A stretch of DNA of 64,000 nt from Variovorax boronicumulans. Its GTDB lineage: Bacteria; Pseudomonadota; Gammaproteobacteria; Burkholderiales; Burkholderiaceae_C. A model generated the notes under the pieces. That model ran no database searches, was not told the origin of the DNA, and worked only from the letters and a program-made list of their open reading frames with translations. The stretch lies in assembly GCF_030812215.1 (NCBI RefSeq), contig NZ_JAUSSG010000002.1, positions 310,001-374,000 of the forward strand, read 5' to 3'. Each line of letters opens with the position of its first letter. Within the stretch, counting starts at the first letter, position 1. Below are positions 17,169 through 26,230 of this stretch, piece after piece. The translations under genes and the position numbers were made by a program.

Positions 17169-17846
17169 TCAAACGCCGCCGTACAGGCGGCGCTCGACGA
17201 AGACCGTGCCCTGCAGACGACGCCAGCCCTTGGCAGCGGCCAGCACGCCCAGGTCGACCAGCGGCTCGACCAGCACCACGGTCATGTAGGCGGCGCCGAA
17301 GCTGGCGATCTGGCTCAGGTTCTCGAGGCCCGTGCCGCGCCCGTACAGCGCCCAGAAGCCGACCCAGACCACGATGCCGCCCTGGTAGGCCACCGACAGC
17401 TTGAAGGCCTGCTGGTAGCTCAGGTCCACATAGGCCACGTTCTCGGGAATGATCCGCCGTGCCAATGCGGCCGTCGCGAACAGGGGCACCAGCAAGGTGG
17501 TGACGTTCATGCCGAACTGCGGCAGGTCCTGCGGCTCGAAGAACAGGCTCTGGATCAGCAGTCCGCCCGCAAGGCCCAGCGCCGCGGGCGCCAACCCGAA
17601 CACCAGCAGCAGCGTCGTGCCGAGGATCAGGTGCACCTCGGAGACGCCCACGGGATGGTGCGGCAGCACTTCGAAGAAGCAGAACACCAGCGCCACGGCA
17701 ATGGCCGAGCGCAGTGCCAGGGCGACGATGCCGTCTTTCACGACGGTGTCGAAGGCGACCTTGCCCGTGTAGGCCAGCGCGGCGGCGGCCGTCGCATAGC
17801 TGAGGAAAATCTTGGATCCGTCGACTAGACCTGGTTCGATGTGCAT
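17169..17846 (-). CDS. cbiM: CbiM-like cobalt transport permease (ECF S-component type)
   Basis: A 225-residue membrane protein with about six hydrophobic helices. It starts MHIEPGLVDG: the N-terminal Met-His is the metal-binding end in CbiM/NikM proteins, so the start at 17846 is secure and has a strong AGGAGGT site. HHPVGVSEVHLILGTTLLL matches the conserved CbiM His-containing helix. It would carry Co2+ across the inner membrane. The usual partners CbiN, CbiQ and CbiO are not next to it, so it may work alone or use distant ECF components. Confidence 0.8.
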   Translation of the reverse strand: MHIEPGLVDGSKIFLSYATAAAALAYTGKVAFDTVVKDGIVALALRSAIAVALVFCFFEVLPHHPVGVSEVHLILGTTLLLVFGLAPAALGLAGGLLIQSLFFEPQDLPQFGMNVTTLLVPLFATAALARRIIPENVAYVDLSYQQAFKLSVAYQGGIVVWVGFWALYGRGTGLENLSQIASFGAAYMTVVLVEPLVDLGVLAAAKGWRRLQGTVFVERRLYGGV

Positions 17847-17918
17847 CGAGCACCTCCTGTTGTGCACCGCAGTGCGAAAGTTGATTGTTGGTGGATGGGG
17901 TGGATCACGCAAGCGCCG

Positions 17919-19481
17919 TCACGGCCGCTGGAGCGCGCGTTGCGCTGCCGGCACGGGCGACGCCTTGGGCTTGGGCCGCAGCCGCCGCCAGCCGATCACC
18001 ACCCCGCTCGCCGAGGCGACGGTGCCGATGATCGACAGCAGCCAGACGACGATGTCCCAGGCGGGGCGGTGCTGGATGAGCCACGGGAAGTCGAGGCTGT
18101 GGGCCGCATTGAAGAGCCAGCGGTTGAGCCGGGTGTTGCGGTTGCTGCTGCCCGCGACCTGTCCGCTCGCGGGATCGATGTAGACCCAGCTGTGCGCGGC
18201 ATCACCGAACGCGATGCGCCACACGGGCACGATGCGGTCGCGGTGATGCCCGTACCAGTGGAAATCCTCGCGCGTCTGCAGCGTTGCCTCTGCAATGGGA
18301 GCACCGGGGCGCAGGCGCGCGGCGGCACGCACGATGTCGTCGCGGCCAATGCCGGCGGGCACGCCGGTGGCGGCATCGACCACGCGCGTGCGCGCCCGTG
18401 CATCGCGCAATTGCCAGAACGGCTTGCCGTCGAACCACAGCAGAAGCGCCTCGCGCGGTGCGTCTGCGTTCTCCGCCACGGGCCGCACCGCCAGCGGCCA
18501 CGAAACCGGCGACGCGCCCGCGCCGGTGTAGCGTGCCATCGCCGCCGCATCGACCGGACTGCGCTGGAACCAGCCGTTCGGGTTCATCGACAGCCAGCCG
18601 CTCACGATCCAGGTCAGCACGAAGAAGCCGCCGATCAACCCGGCGATGTGGTGCCAGGCCATCCAACCGGTGTAGGGCGTGACCGCGCCGTTGCGAAAAC
18701 GCCGGCGCAGGCGGATGCGCAGGATGCCGATCACGATGCCCGTCACCGCCGAGACGATGCAGGCGGCCGACAGCCACACCACCACGTCGTGCCACAGCGG
18801 CGGATCGGCGCGAATCGGCGTGAAGTAGATCCAGTGCGGCACCGAGCCGAGCCAATTCCAGAAGCGCTCGGAGCGCGTGGTGTCGCGCACCACCTCGCCG
18901 GTGCGCGAGGAGATGTAGAGCTCGGTGCCGTCCGCGTCGCCCACTTCGATGCGGTGCAGCGGGCGCAACGGGTTCAGGCCCTGCGGCACCGTCCACTGGT
19001 CGCGCTCGAGCGTTTCGGCCCAATGCGCGCCGTTCTGGCCCGAGAAAGCACGGGCGATGGCTTCGGCGCGCGCGGCGTCGATCGGCCCCATCAGCTGGCC
19101 GTCTTGCGCCGACACCGCGAAGCGCTCCCCGCGCGCATCGACGATCCGCCAGACGGGACCGGCGTCGGGCGTGCCCTGCTGCATCTCCAGCGCGATGCGC
19201 CGTGGCGGCTGCGCACGCACGGCAGCCGGCAAGGCATCGAGCGCCGCCGACGGCCCGACGACCGCCTGCTCGAACTTCAGCGGCGCCAGGCCCGCGAGCC
19301 GTTCCTGCTCGGTGAGCGAGGGATAGCCCACGTACATCATCACCACACCGGTGACGAACCACATCACGAACAGCAGGCAGCCGCCGATGCCCAGCCACCG
19401 GTGCGTCCAGTAGAGCCCGTGGCGAATCCGCGGCCAGGCGCGGCGCCAGACGCCTTGGTGGTGCGGTTTCGTGGGGGACAT
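17919..19481 (-). CDS. PepSY-associated TM helix protein (putative inner-membrane reductase)
   Basis: A 520-residue inner-membrane protein. The first helix is HRWLGIGGCLLFVMWFVTGVVMMYV, typical of PepSY_TM proteins; further pairs follow at LWHDVVVWLSAACIVSAVTGIVIG, AWHHIAGLIGGFFVLTWIVSGW and DIVVWLLSIIGTVASASGVVIGW, with histidines suited to haem. PepSY domains lie between. Relatives linked to TonB receptors act as ferric-siderophore reductases. Here the partner is a TonB receptor 14 bp upstream under a cobalamin riboswitch, which suggests handling of a cobalt complex. The start at 19481 follows the TonB stop. Confidence 0.8.
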   Translation of the reverse strand: MSPTKPHHQGVWRRAWPRIRHGLYWTHRWLGIGGCLLFVMWFVTGVVMMYVGYPSLTEQERLAGLAPLKFEQAVVGPSAALDALPAAVRAQPPRRIALEMQQGTPDAGPVWRIVDARGERFAVSAQDGQLMGPIDAARAEAIARAFSGQNGAHWAETLERDQWTVPQGLNPLRPLHRIEVGDADGTELYISSRTGEVVRDTTRSERFWNWLGSVPHWIYFTPIRADPPLWHDVVVWLSAACIVSAVTGIVIGILRIRLRRRFRNGAVTPYTGWMAWHHIAGLIGGFFVLTWIVSGWLSMNPNGWFQRSPVDAAAMARYTGAGASPVSWPLAVRPVAENADAPREALLLWFDGKPFWQLRDARARTRVVDAATGVPAGIGRDDIVRAAARLRPGAPIAEATLQTREDFHWYGHHRDRIVPVWRIAFGDAAHSWVYIDPASGQVAGSSNRNTRLNRWLFNAAHSLDFPWLIQHRPAWDIVVWLLSIIGTVASASGVVIGWRRLRPKPKASPVPAAQRALQRP

Positions 19482-19495
19482 GGGCGCCTGGGTAC

Positions 19496-21697
19496 TCAGA
19501 ACTTCACCAGCGCCGAGACTTCGAACGAGCGCGGCCGGCCCAGCAGCCACTGGTTGCCGCCGTTCGAGAACGAGACCGGGTATTTGCGGTCGCCGAGGTT
19601 GAAGGCGCGCAGCGCGAGCTTCAGCGACGGGTTGGCCTGCCAGCTGACCGAAGCGTCGGCCACGGTGTAGGAACCGATCTTGCGCGTGTTGGCATCGTCG
19701 ACCTGGCGCGAACCGACATGGCGCAGGCCCAGCCCGGCCTCCCACTGCGGCAGAAAGCGCCAGTGGAGCCAGACATTGGCCGAGGCCTCGGGCACCTCTT
19801 TGGGCGTGTTGCCCGCGCGCGAAATCAGCCTGTTGCCGACACGCTCGTTGAAGTCGTCATACCGCGCGCGCAGCCGGGCGGCGTTGGCTTCCAGCCGCAG
19901 CGTGCGCGTCAGCGCGAGGTCCAACGTCGCCTCGATGCCCTGCGACGACTGCTGGCCGATCTGCTGCGAGACCGTCGGGTCGCTCGCATCGCGCGACAGC
20001 AGCTTGCGCTTCTGGATCTTGTAGGCCGCGATCGACCAGGCCCCGCGGTTGTCGGCGAGCTGGCGCTTGTAGCCCACCTCGACCTGGCGGCCAGTGGCCA
20101 GATCGAACTGCGACTGCGAGGTCGAGGTGGTGAGCAGCGAACCCAGCGGATCGGCGGCGCGCGCGATCTGCCCGTAGAACGACTGCATCGCATCGGGCGC
20201 ATACACCACCCCCACCCGGCCGGTGCCGTAGACGAAGGTGCGTTCGAAGTTGTTGGCCGGCCGGGTCAGGTCGACGCGGCTGACCCGCGCATGGTCCCAG
20301 CGCAGGCCCGCCACCACCGACCAGCGCTCGTTGATCGCGAGCCGGTCTTCGGCGAAGAAGGCGTAGGTGCGGGCCTGCGCACGGTAGCGCGGAAGGAAAG
20401 GCTGCGGCGACGTGTAGCGGCCCGGCGCGAAGAAGAACGGGTCCACCTCGGAGTAACCGCCGTAGGGCGTGTCGCTCGAACCCAGGAAGTCGATGCGGTT
20501 GACGTCGAAACCCGCGAGCACCTGGTTGGCCATGCCGAACAGGTCGTGGCGCCAGGCGATGTCGCTGCGGTTGCCGACCTGCTCCTGGTGGTGGCCGATC
20601 TCGATGTAGTCGTCGCGGCCGACAAGGCCGCTGTCGGGCATGTAGGCGTAGGTCTCGCTGTCGCGCCAGTGGCGCTTCGTCTCGAGGCGATAGAGCTGGT
20701 TGCGCACGGTAACGGCGCTGCTGGGCGTCCAGACCGCATCGAGGCGGGTCCAGCTGTCGCGGTACTTGAGCCGGGCGTCGTCGAGGTTGTAGTTCAGGCC
20801 GAGGCTGCGGCGGTCGAGCCGGCCGTTGATCAGCGGCACGCCGAAGTAGCGCTCGGGCGACTGGCGGCCCTCGTCGTGCGAGAGCGTGATGTTCAGCTCG
20901 GGCGAAACATCGAGCCGCACCGCCGCGCCGATCGCAAGGCTCTCGGATTCGCCGCGCGCCATGAAGCCGTTGGAATGCCGGTGGCTCACGTCGAGCCGGT
21001 AGGAGAGGCGGTCGTTGATGGCGCCGCCGCTGCCAAAGGCGATCTGGCGCGTGGCGTCCGAGCCGAAGGAGACCAGCGCCTCGTTCTCGATCGAGCCGCG
21101 CGTGGGCTTCTTGGGCACGGTGTTGATCGCGCCGCCGATCGCACCGTCGCCGTACATCACCGAGGCCGCGCCGCGCAGCACTTCGATGCGATCGATGGAC
21201 CAGGTGTCGAACGGGAAGGTGACGGTGCCGGCGCCCACGTAGAGGCGCGTGCCGTCGAAGAGCTGCATCACCGAGCTGTGGCCCGAGAAGCCGCGTGCCG
21301 CCATCGAAGTGCCGCCATTGCCGGGGCTGGAATCGGCCGTGATGCCGGTGGCGCGGGTCACGGCGTCGATCACGGAGGCATCGCCGCGTGCGCGGATCGC
21401 GTCGCCGGTCAGCACCTCGATGCTCGCGGGCGTCTCCAGCGGCGTGAGGCCCAGGCGGCTGCCGGTCTGGGTCGGCTCGTCCATCGCGAGCGGCGTGTGG
21501 CGGCTGGCCTCGACCTGCACGGGTGCGAGGCTGTTGCTGCCGCCATTTGCCGCGCCGGCCGGCTGGGCCAGCGCGCCGCCTGCGCCGAAAGCCAGTCCCA
21601 AGCCCAGGGAAAGACGCGAAAGACGTGCCCGATCCAGTTGCAGCAAATGCGGCAAAGGCGCACCCGTGCGATCGCGCCCCGGCGATGCTTGACCCAT
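19496..21697 (-). CDS. TonB-dependent outer-membrane receptor (siderophore-receptor-like)
   Basis: A 733-residue receptor. A signal peptide ends near ALAQPAGA. The plug domain has LTPLETPASIEVLTGDAIRARG, IDRIEVLRGAASVMYGDGAIGGAINTVPK, and the barrel ends FEVSALVKF with the expected terminal phenylalanine. It looks like TonB-dependent siderophore receptors rather than classical BtuB. The ATG at 21697 has a GGAGGAGA site; the longer reading frame to 22078 runs back through the riboswitch and is not coding. Control by cobalamin and cbiM-cobW-cobN downstream point to uptake of a cobalt complex or corrinoid. Confidence 0.88.
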   Translation of the reverse strand: MGQASPGRDRTGAPLPHLLQLDRARLSRLSLGLGLAFGAGGALAQPAGAANGGSNSLAPVQVEASRHTPLAMDEPTQTGSRLGLTPLETPASIEVLTGDAIRARGDASVIDAVTRATGITADSSPGNGGTSMAARGFSGHSSVMQLFDGTRLYVGAGTVTFPFDTWSIDRIEVLRGAASVMYGDGAIGGAINTVPKKPTRGSIENEALVSFGSDATRQIAFGSGGAINDRLSYRLDVSHRHSNGFMARGESESLAIGAAVRLDVSPELNITLSHDEGRQSPERYFGVPLINGRLDRRSLGLNYNLDDARLKYRDSWTRLDAVWTPSSAVTVRNQLYRLETKRHWRDSETYAYMPDSGLVGRDDYIEIGHHQEQVGNRSDIAWRHDLFGMANQVLAGFDVNRIDFLGSSDTPYGGYSEVDPFFFAPGRYTSPQPFLPRYRAQARTYAFFAEDRLAINERWSVVAGLRWDHARVSRVDLTRPANNFERTFVYGTGRVGVVYAPDAMQSFYGQIARAADPLGSLLTTSTSQSQFDLATGRQVEVGYKRQLADNRGAWSIAAYKIQKRKLLSRDASDPTVSQQIGQQSSQGIEATLDLALTRTLRLEANAARLRARYDDFNERVGNRLISRAGNTPKEVPEASANVWLHWRFLPQWEAGLGLRHVGSRQVDDANTRKIGSYTVADASVSWQANPSLKLALRAFNLGDRKYPVSFSNGGNQWLLGRPRSFEVSALVKF

Positions 21698-21703
21698 GTG
21701 ACT

Positions 21704-21832
21704 TCTCCTCCGACCTGCGTCCCCGCAGGCTCCTGACCGAATGAGGACGTCGAGGGAGGCGGCTGAGGGCAGGCCGGTTCGCAGGGGGCGAGGCGGCATG
21801 CCCGGACCCGCACTCCCGCGGCGTCCGACGGC
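21704..21832 (-). promoter_or_regulatory. riboswitch expression platform with possible Shine-Dalgarno sequestration
   Basis: Between the aptamer and the TonB receptor start, the ribosome binding site GGAGGAGA (21711-21704) has a candidate anti-sequence CCTCC at 21759-21755. A hairpin CCTGCG-GGGA-CGCAGG lies just before the binding site. No T-run terminator is visible, so control is more likely translational. The pairing is read by eye. Confidence 0.45.
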
Positions 21833-22087
21833 GGTTGCGAAGGCCGGTATCCGGGCTTGCGGAGCGCTCCGATGGCACTGTGCGTGCGCATCGGAGCCGA
21901 AACCCTCGCCTTCCCACGCCGAAGCGCAGTGGCTGCCGATGCTCGAGAAGAGATCGACGCGAGGTTTTCCAGATCCGCTGACCGTTGCGGGGGCAGCGCA
22001 GGAATGGATGCGTCCGTGAAGACGCAGCGCACCTGCTTCCCGTTTAACCCCCAGGCCATGGAATGGCATGCGGGGCACCTTCGAACC
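21833..22087 (-). promoter_or_regulatory. cobalamin (AdoCbl) riboswitch aptamer
   Basis: On the minus strand the P1 stem forms between GGTTCGAAGG (22087-22078) and CCTTCGcAACC (21843-21833). In between are the conserved GGTGCC, the segment GGGAAGCAGGTGCG, CGCTGCCCCCGCAACGGT, CAGCCACTG and GGGAAGGC. The B12 box AGCCCGGATACCGGCC lies at 21857-21842. All hallmarks are in the right order. It sits in the leader of the TonB receptor-PepSY-cbiM-cobW-cobN-chlID operon, so cobalamin should repress the operon. Confidence 0.93.
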
Positions 22088-22130
22088 GTGCGAGTCTGCT
22101 AATAAAAGATTACAAAACTCGACGGCCGGA

Positions 22131-22136
22131 ATTATA
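22131..22136 (-). promoter_or_regulatory. -10 element upstream of the cobalamin riboswitch
   Basis: A perfect TATAAT on the minus strand, 44 nt before the P1 stem of the riboswitch. No good -35 hexamer is seen at the expected distance, where the sequence is GC-rich. It is the best promoter candidate for the cobalt operon. Confidence 0.45.
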
Positions 22137-22180
22137 GGGAGCGCCTCTGGCGAGGCCGGCCCCCCGGCATCCCCGGGATC

Positions 22181-22438
22181 TCAGGCGATTTTCCCTTCCG
22201 AACCGAAGAGTCGCCGCATCACGGCGACACCGGCCACCAGCGCGTTCGAATAGCTGGCGTAGGGGTCGTGCGCCGCCTCCAGCGGCACGTAGACATGGCG
22301 CTGGCGGCCCTCCGCATCGCCGTCATGGGCCGCCTCTTCTTGCGTTTCCTCCATGAGCACCCAATAGAACTCGCCCGCTTCCAGTTCGTGGACGGTGAGC
22401 GCGATGTTTCGGGACGGGGACATGGAAAGACGGTTCAT
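22181..22438 (-). CDS. small hypothetical protein
   Basis: About 85 residues with no signal peptide and no family I recognise. The core is IALTVHELEAGEFYWVLMEETQEEAAHDG, then VYVPLEAAHDPYASYSNALVAGVAVMRRLFG. The strand-acidic-helix layout loosely recalls the small proteins at 48579 and 58496. The start is uncertain: ATG 22438, ATG 22423, or GTG 22483 with a GGAGAA site upstream. It is divergent from the 22571 gene. Confidence 0.55.
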   Translation of the reverse strand: MNRLSMSPSRNIALTVHELEAGEFYWVLMEETQEEAAHDGDAEGRQRHVYVPLEAAHDPYASYSNALVAGVAVMRRLFGSEGKIA

Positions 22439-22570
22439 TCGGCGTGTCTGTGTCAATGAATGGACGAAGAGCGCGGTTGACACCTTCCGGGCTTCTCCTA
22501 CAGAGCTTGCCGGTGGCGCGAACTAATGTTGACTGCAGGGACCTTCCTCAAGAAAGAACCAGGAGGCAAC

Positions 22571-22975
22571 ATGAAGCACTTCACTCTGGAGCCCCGCATG
22601 CGCGCCAGCATCGGCGGCGCGTTCTATCCGACCGGCTATTCGATGGTGATGTTCCCGAGCGCCGAGGACGCCGACCGCATCGGCCACCGGCTGATCGAGA
22701 AAGGCGTGAGCGGCGACGAGGTCTACCTGATCTCCGCCGAGACGGTGCTGGAGGAAATCAGCCCTACCGCCAAGGACTCGGACAACCCCCTGCCCTCCGC
22801 CGGGACCGATGCCGCCACGGTGCGCGCCTACACCAAGCTGGCGCGCGACGGCCACACGGGCCTTCTGGTCAGGACGAAGGACGAAGCGGCCGCGAACCAG
22901 ATGATGGAACTGGTGCGTACCGTGCCCTACTCCATCGCGCAGCGCTACCGCACGCTGGTCATCGAAGATCTCTGA
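22571..22975 (+). CDS. hypothetical cytoplasmic protein, 134 aa
   Basis: The start MKHFTLEPRMRASIGGAFYPTGYSMVMF follows a strong AGGAGG site at 22561-22566. SAEDADRIGHRLIEKGVSGDEVYLIS and DGHTGLLVRTKDEAAANQMMELV give an alternating alpha/beta pattern like a small ferredoxin-like or regulatory domain. There are no membrane helices. I do not recognise the family. It stands alone between a divergent small gene and the convergent ybaL. Confidence 0.65.
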   Translation: MKHFTLEPRMRASIGGAFYPTGYSMVMFPSAEDADRIGHRLIEKGVSGDEVYLISAETVLEEISPTAKDSDNPLPSAGTDAATVRAYTKLARDGHTGLLVRTKDEAAANQMMELVRTVPYSIAQRYRTLVIEDL

Positions 22976-22992
22976 AACGACGCTGCCGGCGC

Positions 22993-24702
22993 TCAAGCCG
23001 GCACGGCCATCGATACCGCGCGCTGCACCACGTCGCGCGCCATGGCCTGGGCGAGTTCGTGCTCGCCGAGAAACACCGTCACGGCCGTTTCCTGCGTGAG
23101 CAGCTTGGCTTCCTGCTCGTTGTGGCTGCGGATCACGGTCTGGATCGCCGGGTTGAGCGTGCGCGCGGTCTCGATCATCTGGCGCACGTTCAGGGTGTCG
23201 GGCGTGGCCACCACCAGCACGCGGGCGCGCGCGATGTGCGCCTGGATCAGCACCGCCGGGTCCGCCGCATCGCCCCACACGGCAGCGATGCCGGCCTCGC
23301 GCAGCTTCTCGACCAGCTCGCGGTTCTGCTCGGCCACCACATAAGGAATGTCGTTCGCATCCAGCTCGGCCGCGATGCGGCGCCCGACGCGGCCATAGCC
23401 GACCAGCACCACCTGCTTGGAGAGGTACTTCGCCTCGGTGGTCATCGGCAGTTCGGCCAGCGGGTCGCTGCGCGATTCGAGCTTGCGGGCGAACGAGGAA
23501 TGGGCGTGGAGCCACTTCTGCATCGGTGCGATGAGGCTGAACCACAGCGGATTGGTCGCAATGGAGATGAGCGCGCCCGCGAGCACCAGGCTCTGCCCCT
23601 CGACCGGCAAGAGGCCGAGCGACACGCCCAGCCCCGCCAGGATGAAAGAGAACTCGCCGATCTGCGCCAGGCTCGCGCTCACCGTGAGCGCCGTGGCCAG
23701 CGGGTAGCGGAACACCAGCACCAGCGCGCAGGCCGCGAGCGACTTGCCCAGCACGATCACCCCCACCACCGCGAGCACCTGCAGGGGGCGGTCGATGAGC
23801 ACCGAGGGGTCGAACAGCATGCCCACCGACACGAAGAACAGCACGGCGAAGGCATCGCGCAGCGGCAGGGACTCCTGCGCCGCCCGGTGGCTGAACTGCG
23901 ATTCGCGCATGACCATGCCGGCAAAGAAGGCACCGAGCGCGAACGACACGCCGAAGAGCGCCGCCGAGGCAAAGGCGATGCTCACGGCCGCGGCCACCAC
24001 GCACAGCGTGAAGAGCTCGCGCGAGCCGGTGCGCGTGACCTGCCAGAGGATCCACGGGAACACGCGCCGCCCCACCACCAGCATCAGCGCGACGAAGCCG
24101 CCGACCTGCAGCAGCGTGAGGCCGAGGGTTTGCCAGAGCGGGTCCGCGGGGCCGCCGCCGTTGTCGGGGGTGCCGCCGAGCGCGCCGGCCAGCGGGGGCA
24201 TGAGCACCAGCACGAGCACCATGGCGAGGTCTTCGACGACGAGCCAGCCGATGGCGATGCGGCCGGTGAACGAATCGAGGATGCCCAGGCTCTCGAGCGC
24301 ACGCAGCAGCACGACCGTGCTGGCCACCGAGAGCGCAAGGCCGAACACGAGCGCGGCGCCGGGGCTCCAGCCCCACCACATCGCAAGGCCGCCGCCGAGG
24401 AGCGTGGCGACGGCGATCTGCGCCAGTGCGCCGGGCAGCGCGATCTTGCGCACGGCCAGGAGGTCGTCGAGGGAAAAGTGAAGGCCGACGCCGAACATCA
24501 GCAACATGACGCCGATTTCGGCGAGCTGCGCGGCGATGCCCGCATCGGCCACGAAGCCGGGAGTGAACGGGCCGATGATCACGCCCGCCAGGAGGTAGCC
24601 CACGAGCGCCGGCAACCGCAGCTTGGCAGCCAGGAAACCGAACACCAGCGCCAGGCCGAGGCCGGCGGCAATGGTGTTGATGAGGGAAACGCTGTGCGGC
24701 AT
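22993..24702 (-). CDS. ybaL: YbaL-type CPA2 cation:proton antiporter with RCK domain
   Basis: A 569-residue protein. Residues 1-400 hold about 12 membrane helices of the Na+/H+ exchanger (KefB/YbaL) type: LPALVGYLLAGVIIGPFTPGF and LAEIGVMLLMFGVGLHFSLDDL. A TrkA_N/RCK domain follows (QVVLVGYGRVGRRIAAELDAN, ALLVVATPD-like region) that binds nucleotide and gates the channel. It would move K+ or another monovalent cation out in exchange for protons. dctA lies 58 bp upstream on the same strand. Confidence 0.88.
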   Translation of the reverse strand: MPHSVSLINTIAAGLGLALVFGFLAAKLRLPALVGYLLAGVIIGPFTPGFVADAGIAAQLAEIGVMLLMFGVGLHFSLDDLLAVRKIALPGALAQIAVATLLGGGLAMWWGWSPGAALVFGLALSVASTVVLLRALESLGILDSFTGRIAIGWLVVEDLAMVLVLVLMPPLAGALGGTPDNGGGPADPLWQTLGLTLLQVGGFVALMLVVGRRVFPWILWQVTRTGSRELFTLCVVAAAVSIAFASAALFGVSFALGAFFAGMVMRESQFSHRAAQESLPLRDAFAVLFFVSVGMLFDPSVLIDRPLQVLAVVGVIVLGKSLAACALVLVFRYPLATALTVSASLAQIGEFSFILAGLGVSLGLLPVEGQSLVLAGALISIATNPLWFSLIAPMQKWLHAHSSFARKLESRSDPLAELPMTTEAKYLSKQVVLVGYGRVGRRIAAELDANDIPYVVAEQNRELVEKLREAGIAAVWGDAADPAVLIQAHIARARVLVVATPDTLNVRQMIETARTLNPAIQTVIRSHNEQEAKLLTQETAVTVFLGEHELAQAMARDVVQRAVSMAVPA

Positions 24703-24760
24703 CGTTGCATTTTGCAGGAACGATGCCTGTCCTTTTATTTCACACGGCCTTCTGGAGGGA

Positions 24761-26104
24761 TCAACCCGCCATCTTGCTGTCGCGGGCGCTTTCCAGCACT
24801 TCGGGCTCTTGCGATTCGACCCAGCTCTCGTTGTTCAGGCCCGCCTGCAGCCGCTCGGTGTCGAGCTCGTTGGTCCACTTGGCGACCACGATGGTGGCCA
24901 CGCCGTTGCCGATCAGGTTGGTCAGCGCGCGCGCCTCGGACATGAAGCGGTCGATGCCCAGGATGAGCGCAAGGCCGGCCACCGGCACATGGCCCACGGC
25001 CGAGAGCGTGGCCGCCAGCACGATGAAGCCGCTGCCCGTGACGCCTGCCGCGCCCTTGGAGGTGAGCAGCAGCACCGCGAGCAAGGTGATCTCCTGCACC
25101 AGCGTCATCGGCGTGTTGGTCGCCTGCGCGATGAACACCGCCGCCATCGTGAGATAGATCGAGGTGCCGTCCAGGTTGAACGAGTAGCCGGTCGGGATCA
25201 CCAGGCCCACGCAGGTCTTGTTGGCGCCCAGGTTCTCCATCTTCTCCATCATGCGCGGCAGCACCGATTCGCTGGAGGACGTGCCCAGCACGATCAGCAG
25301 TTCTTCCTTGATGTACTTGATGAACTTCCAGATGCTGAATCCGTGGAAGCGCGCAATGAGCCCGAGCACCACGAAGATGAACAGGAGGCACGTGAGATAG
25401 AACGTGCCCATCAGCTTGCCGAGCGAGAAGAGGCTGCCCACGCCGTACTTGCCGATGGTGAAGGCCATGGCGCCGAAGGCGCCGATGGGCGCGAGCTTCA
25501 TGATGTAGCCCACGATCACGAAGAGCACGTGCGAGCCCTTCTCGATCACATCGAACACCAGCGTGCCGCGGCCGCCGAAGCGGTGCAGGGCAAAGCCGAA
25601 CAGCACCGCGATCAGCAGCACCTGCAGGATCTCGCCCTTGGCGAAGGCATCGACGATGGTGCTGGGAATGATGTTGAGCAGGAAGTCGACCGTACCGGTC
25701 ATCTTGCCCGGGCCGGTGTAGGCGGCGATGGACTTGGTGTCCAGCGTGGCCGGATCGATGTTCATGCCGGCGCCGGGCTTGAGCACGTTGACCAGCACCA
25801 GGCCGACCACCAGCGCGATGGAGCTCACGATCTCGAAGTACAGGAGCGCGAGGCCGCCGGTCTTGCCGACCTTCTTCATGTCTTCCATGCCGGCGATGCC
25901 CACCACCACCGTGCAGAAGATGATCGGCGCAATGATCATCTTGATGAGCTTGATGAAGCCGTCGCCCAGCGGCTTCATGCTCTCCCCGACCGAGGGGTAG
26001 AAATAGCCCAGCAGCACGCCGATGATCACCGCGGTGATCACCTGCACATAGAGGGAGCGGTAGAGCGGGAGCTTCTTGGCGGATGTGTTTGTTGTGTGTT
26101 CCAT
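24761..26104 (-). CDS. dctA: C4-dicarboxylate:cation symporter DctA
   Basis: A 447-residue member of the dicarboxylate/amino acid:cation symporter family. Key stretches are [21 protein letters not shown], the serine-rich hairpin [29 protein letters not shown] and [19 protein letters not shown]. It imports succinate, fumarate and malate across the inner membrane. The start has a GGAGG site. I looked for a sigma-54 promoter upstream and did not find a good one. Confidence 0.95.
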   Translation of the reverse strand: MEHTTNTSAKKLPLYRSLYVQVITAVIIGVLLGYFYPSVGESMKPLGDGFIKLIKMIIAPIIFCTVVVGIAGMEDMKKVGKTGGLALLYFEIVSSIALVVGLVLVNVLKPGAGMNIDPATLDTKSIAAYTGPGKMTGTVDFLLNIIPSTIVDAFAKGEILQVLLIAVLFGFALHRFGGRGTLVFDVIEKGSHVLFVIVGYIMKLAPIGAFGAMAFTIGKYGVGSLFSLGKLMGTFYLTCLLFIFVVLGLIARFHGFSIWKFIKYIKEELLIVLGTSSSESVLPRMMEKMENLGANKTCVGLVIPTGYSFNLDGTSIYLTMAAVFIAQATNTPMTLVQEITLLAVLLLTSKGAAGVTGSGFIVLAATLSAVGHVPVAGLALILGIDRFMSEARALTNLIGNGVATIVVAKWTNELDTERLQAGLNNESWVESQEPEVLESARDSKMAG

Positions 26105-26183
26105 GACTTGCCTCCGGAAGGGTTGAAAACTTTAGGTCCGTATCAGGTCTTTTCCATTCGTAAAAGCCACATTCTTCAAATGA

Positions 26184-26207
26184 AAAAACCCGCCGAAGCG
26201 GGTTTTT
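26184..26207 (-). terminator. intrinsic terminator after phaB
   Basis: A perfect stem-loop: AAAAACCCGC, loop CGAA (TTCG on the transcript of the minus strand), then GCGGGTTTTT. It has a T run on either strand, so it can work in both directions. It lies 24 bp past the phaB stop and separates phaB from dctA. Confidence 0.9.
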
Positions 26208-26230
26208 CGATCAGGTCGCAGTCAGCATGC

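Noticed and set aside
13474-17289. 1271-codon plus-strand frame opposite cobN and cobW
   Set aside because: It is antisense to clearly recognised genes and its translation is His/Arg/Val-rich low-complexity shadow sequence.
21698-22078. N-terminal extension of the TonB receptor frame to 22078
   Set aside because: The extension runs through the cobalamin riboswitch aptamer; the ATG at 21697 has a strong ribosome binding site and a normal signal peptide.
26105-26180. Sigma-54 promoter for dctA
   Set aside because: A TGGC is present on the minus strand, but no GC doublet at the right spacing follows.
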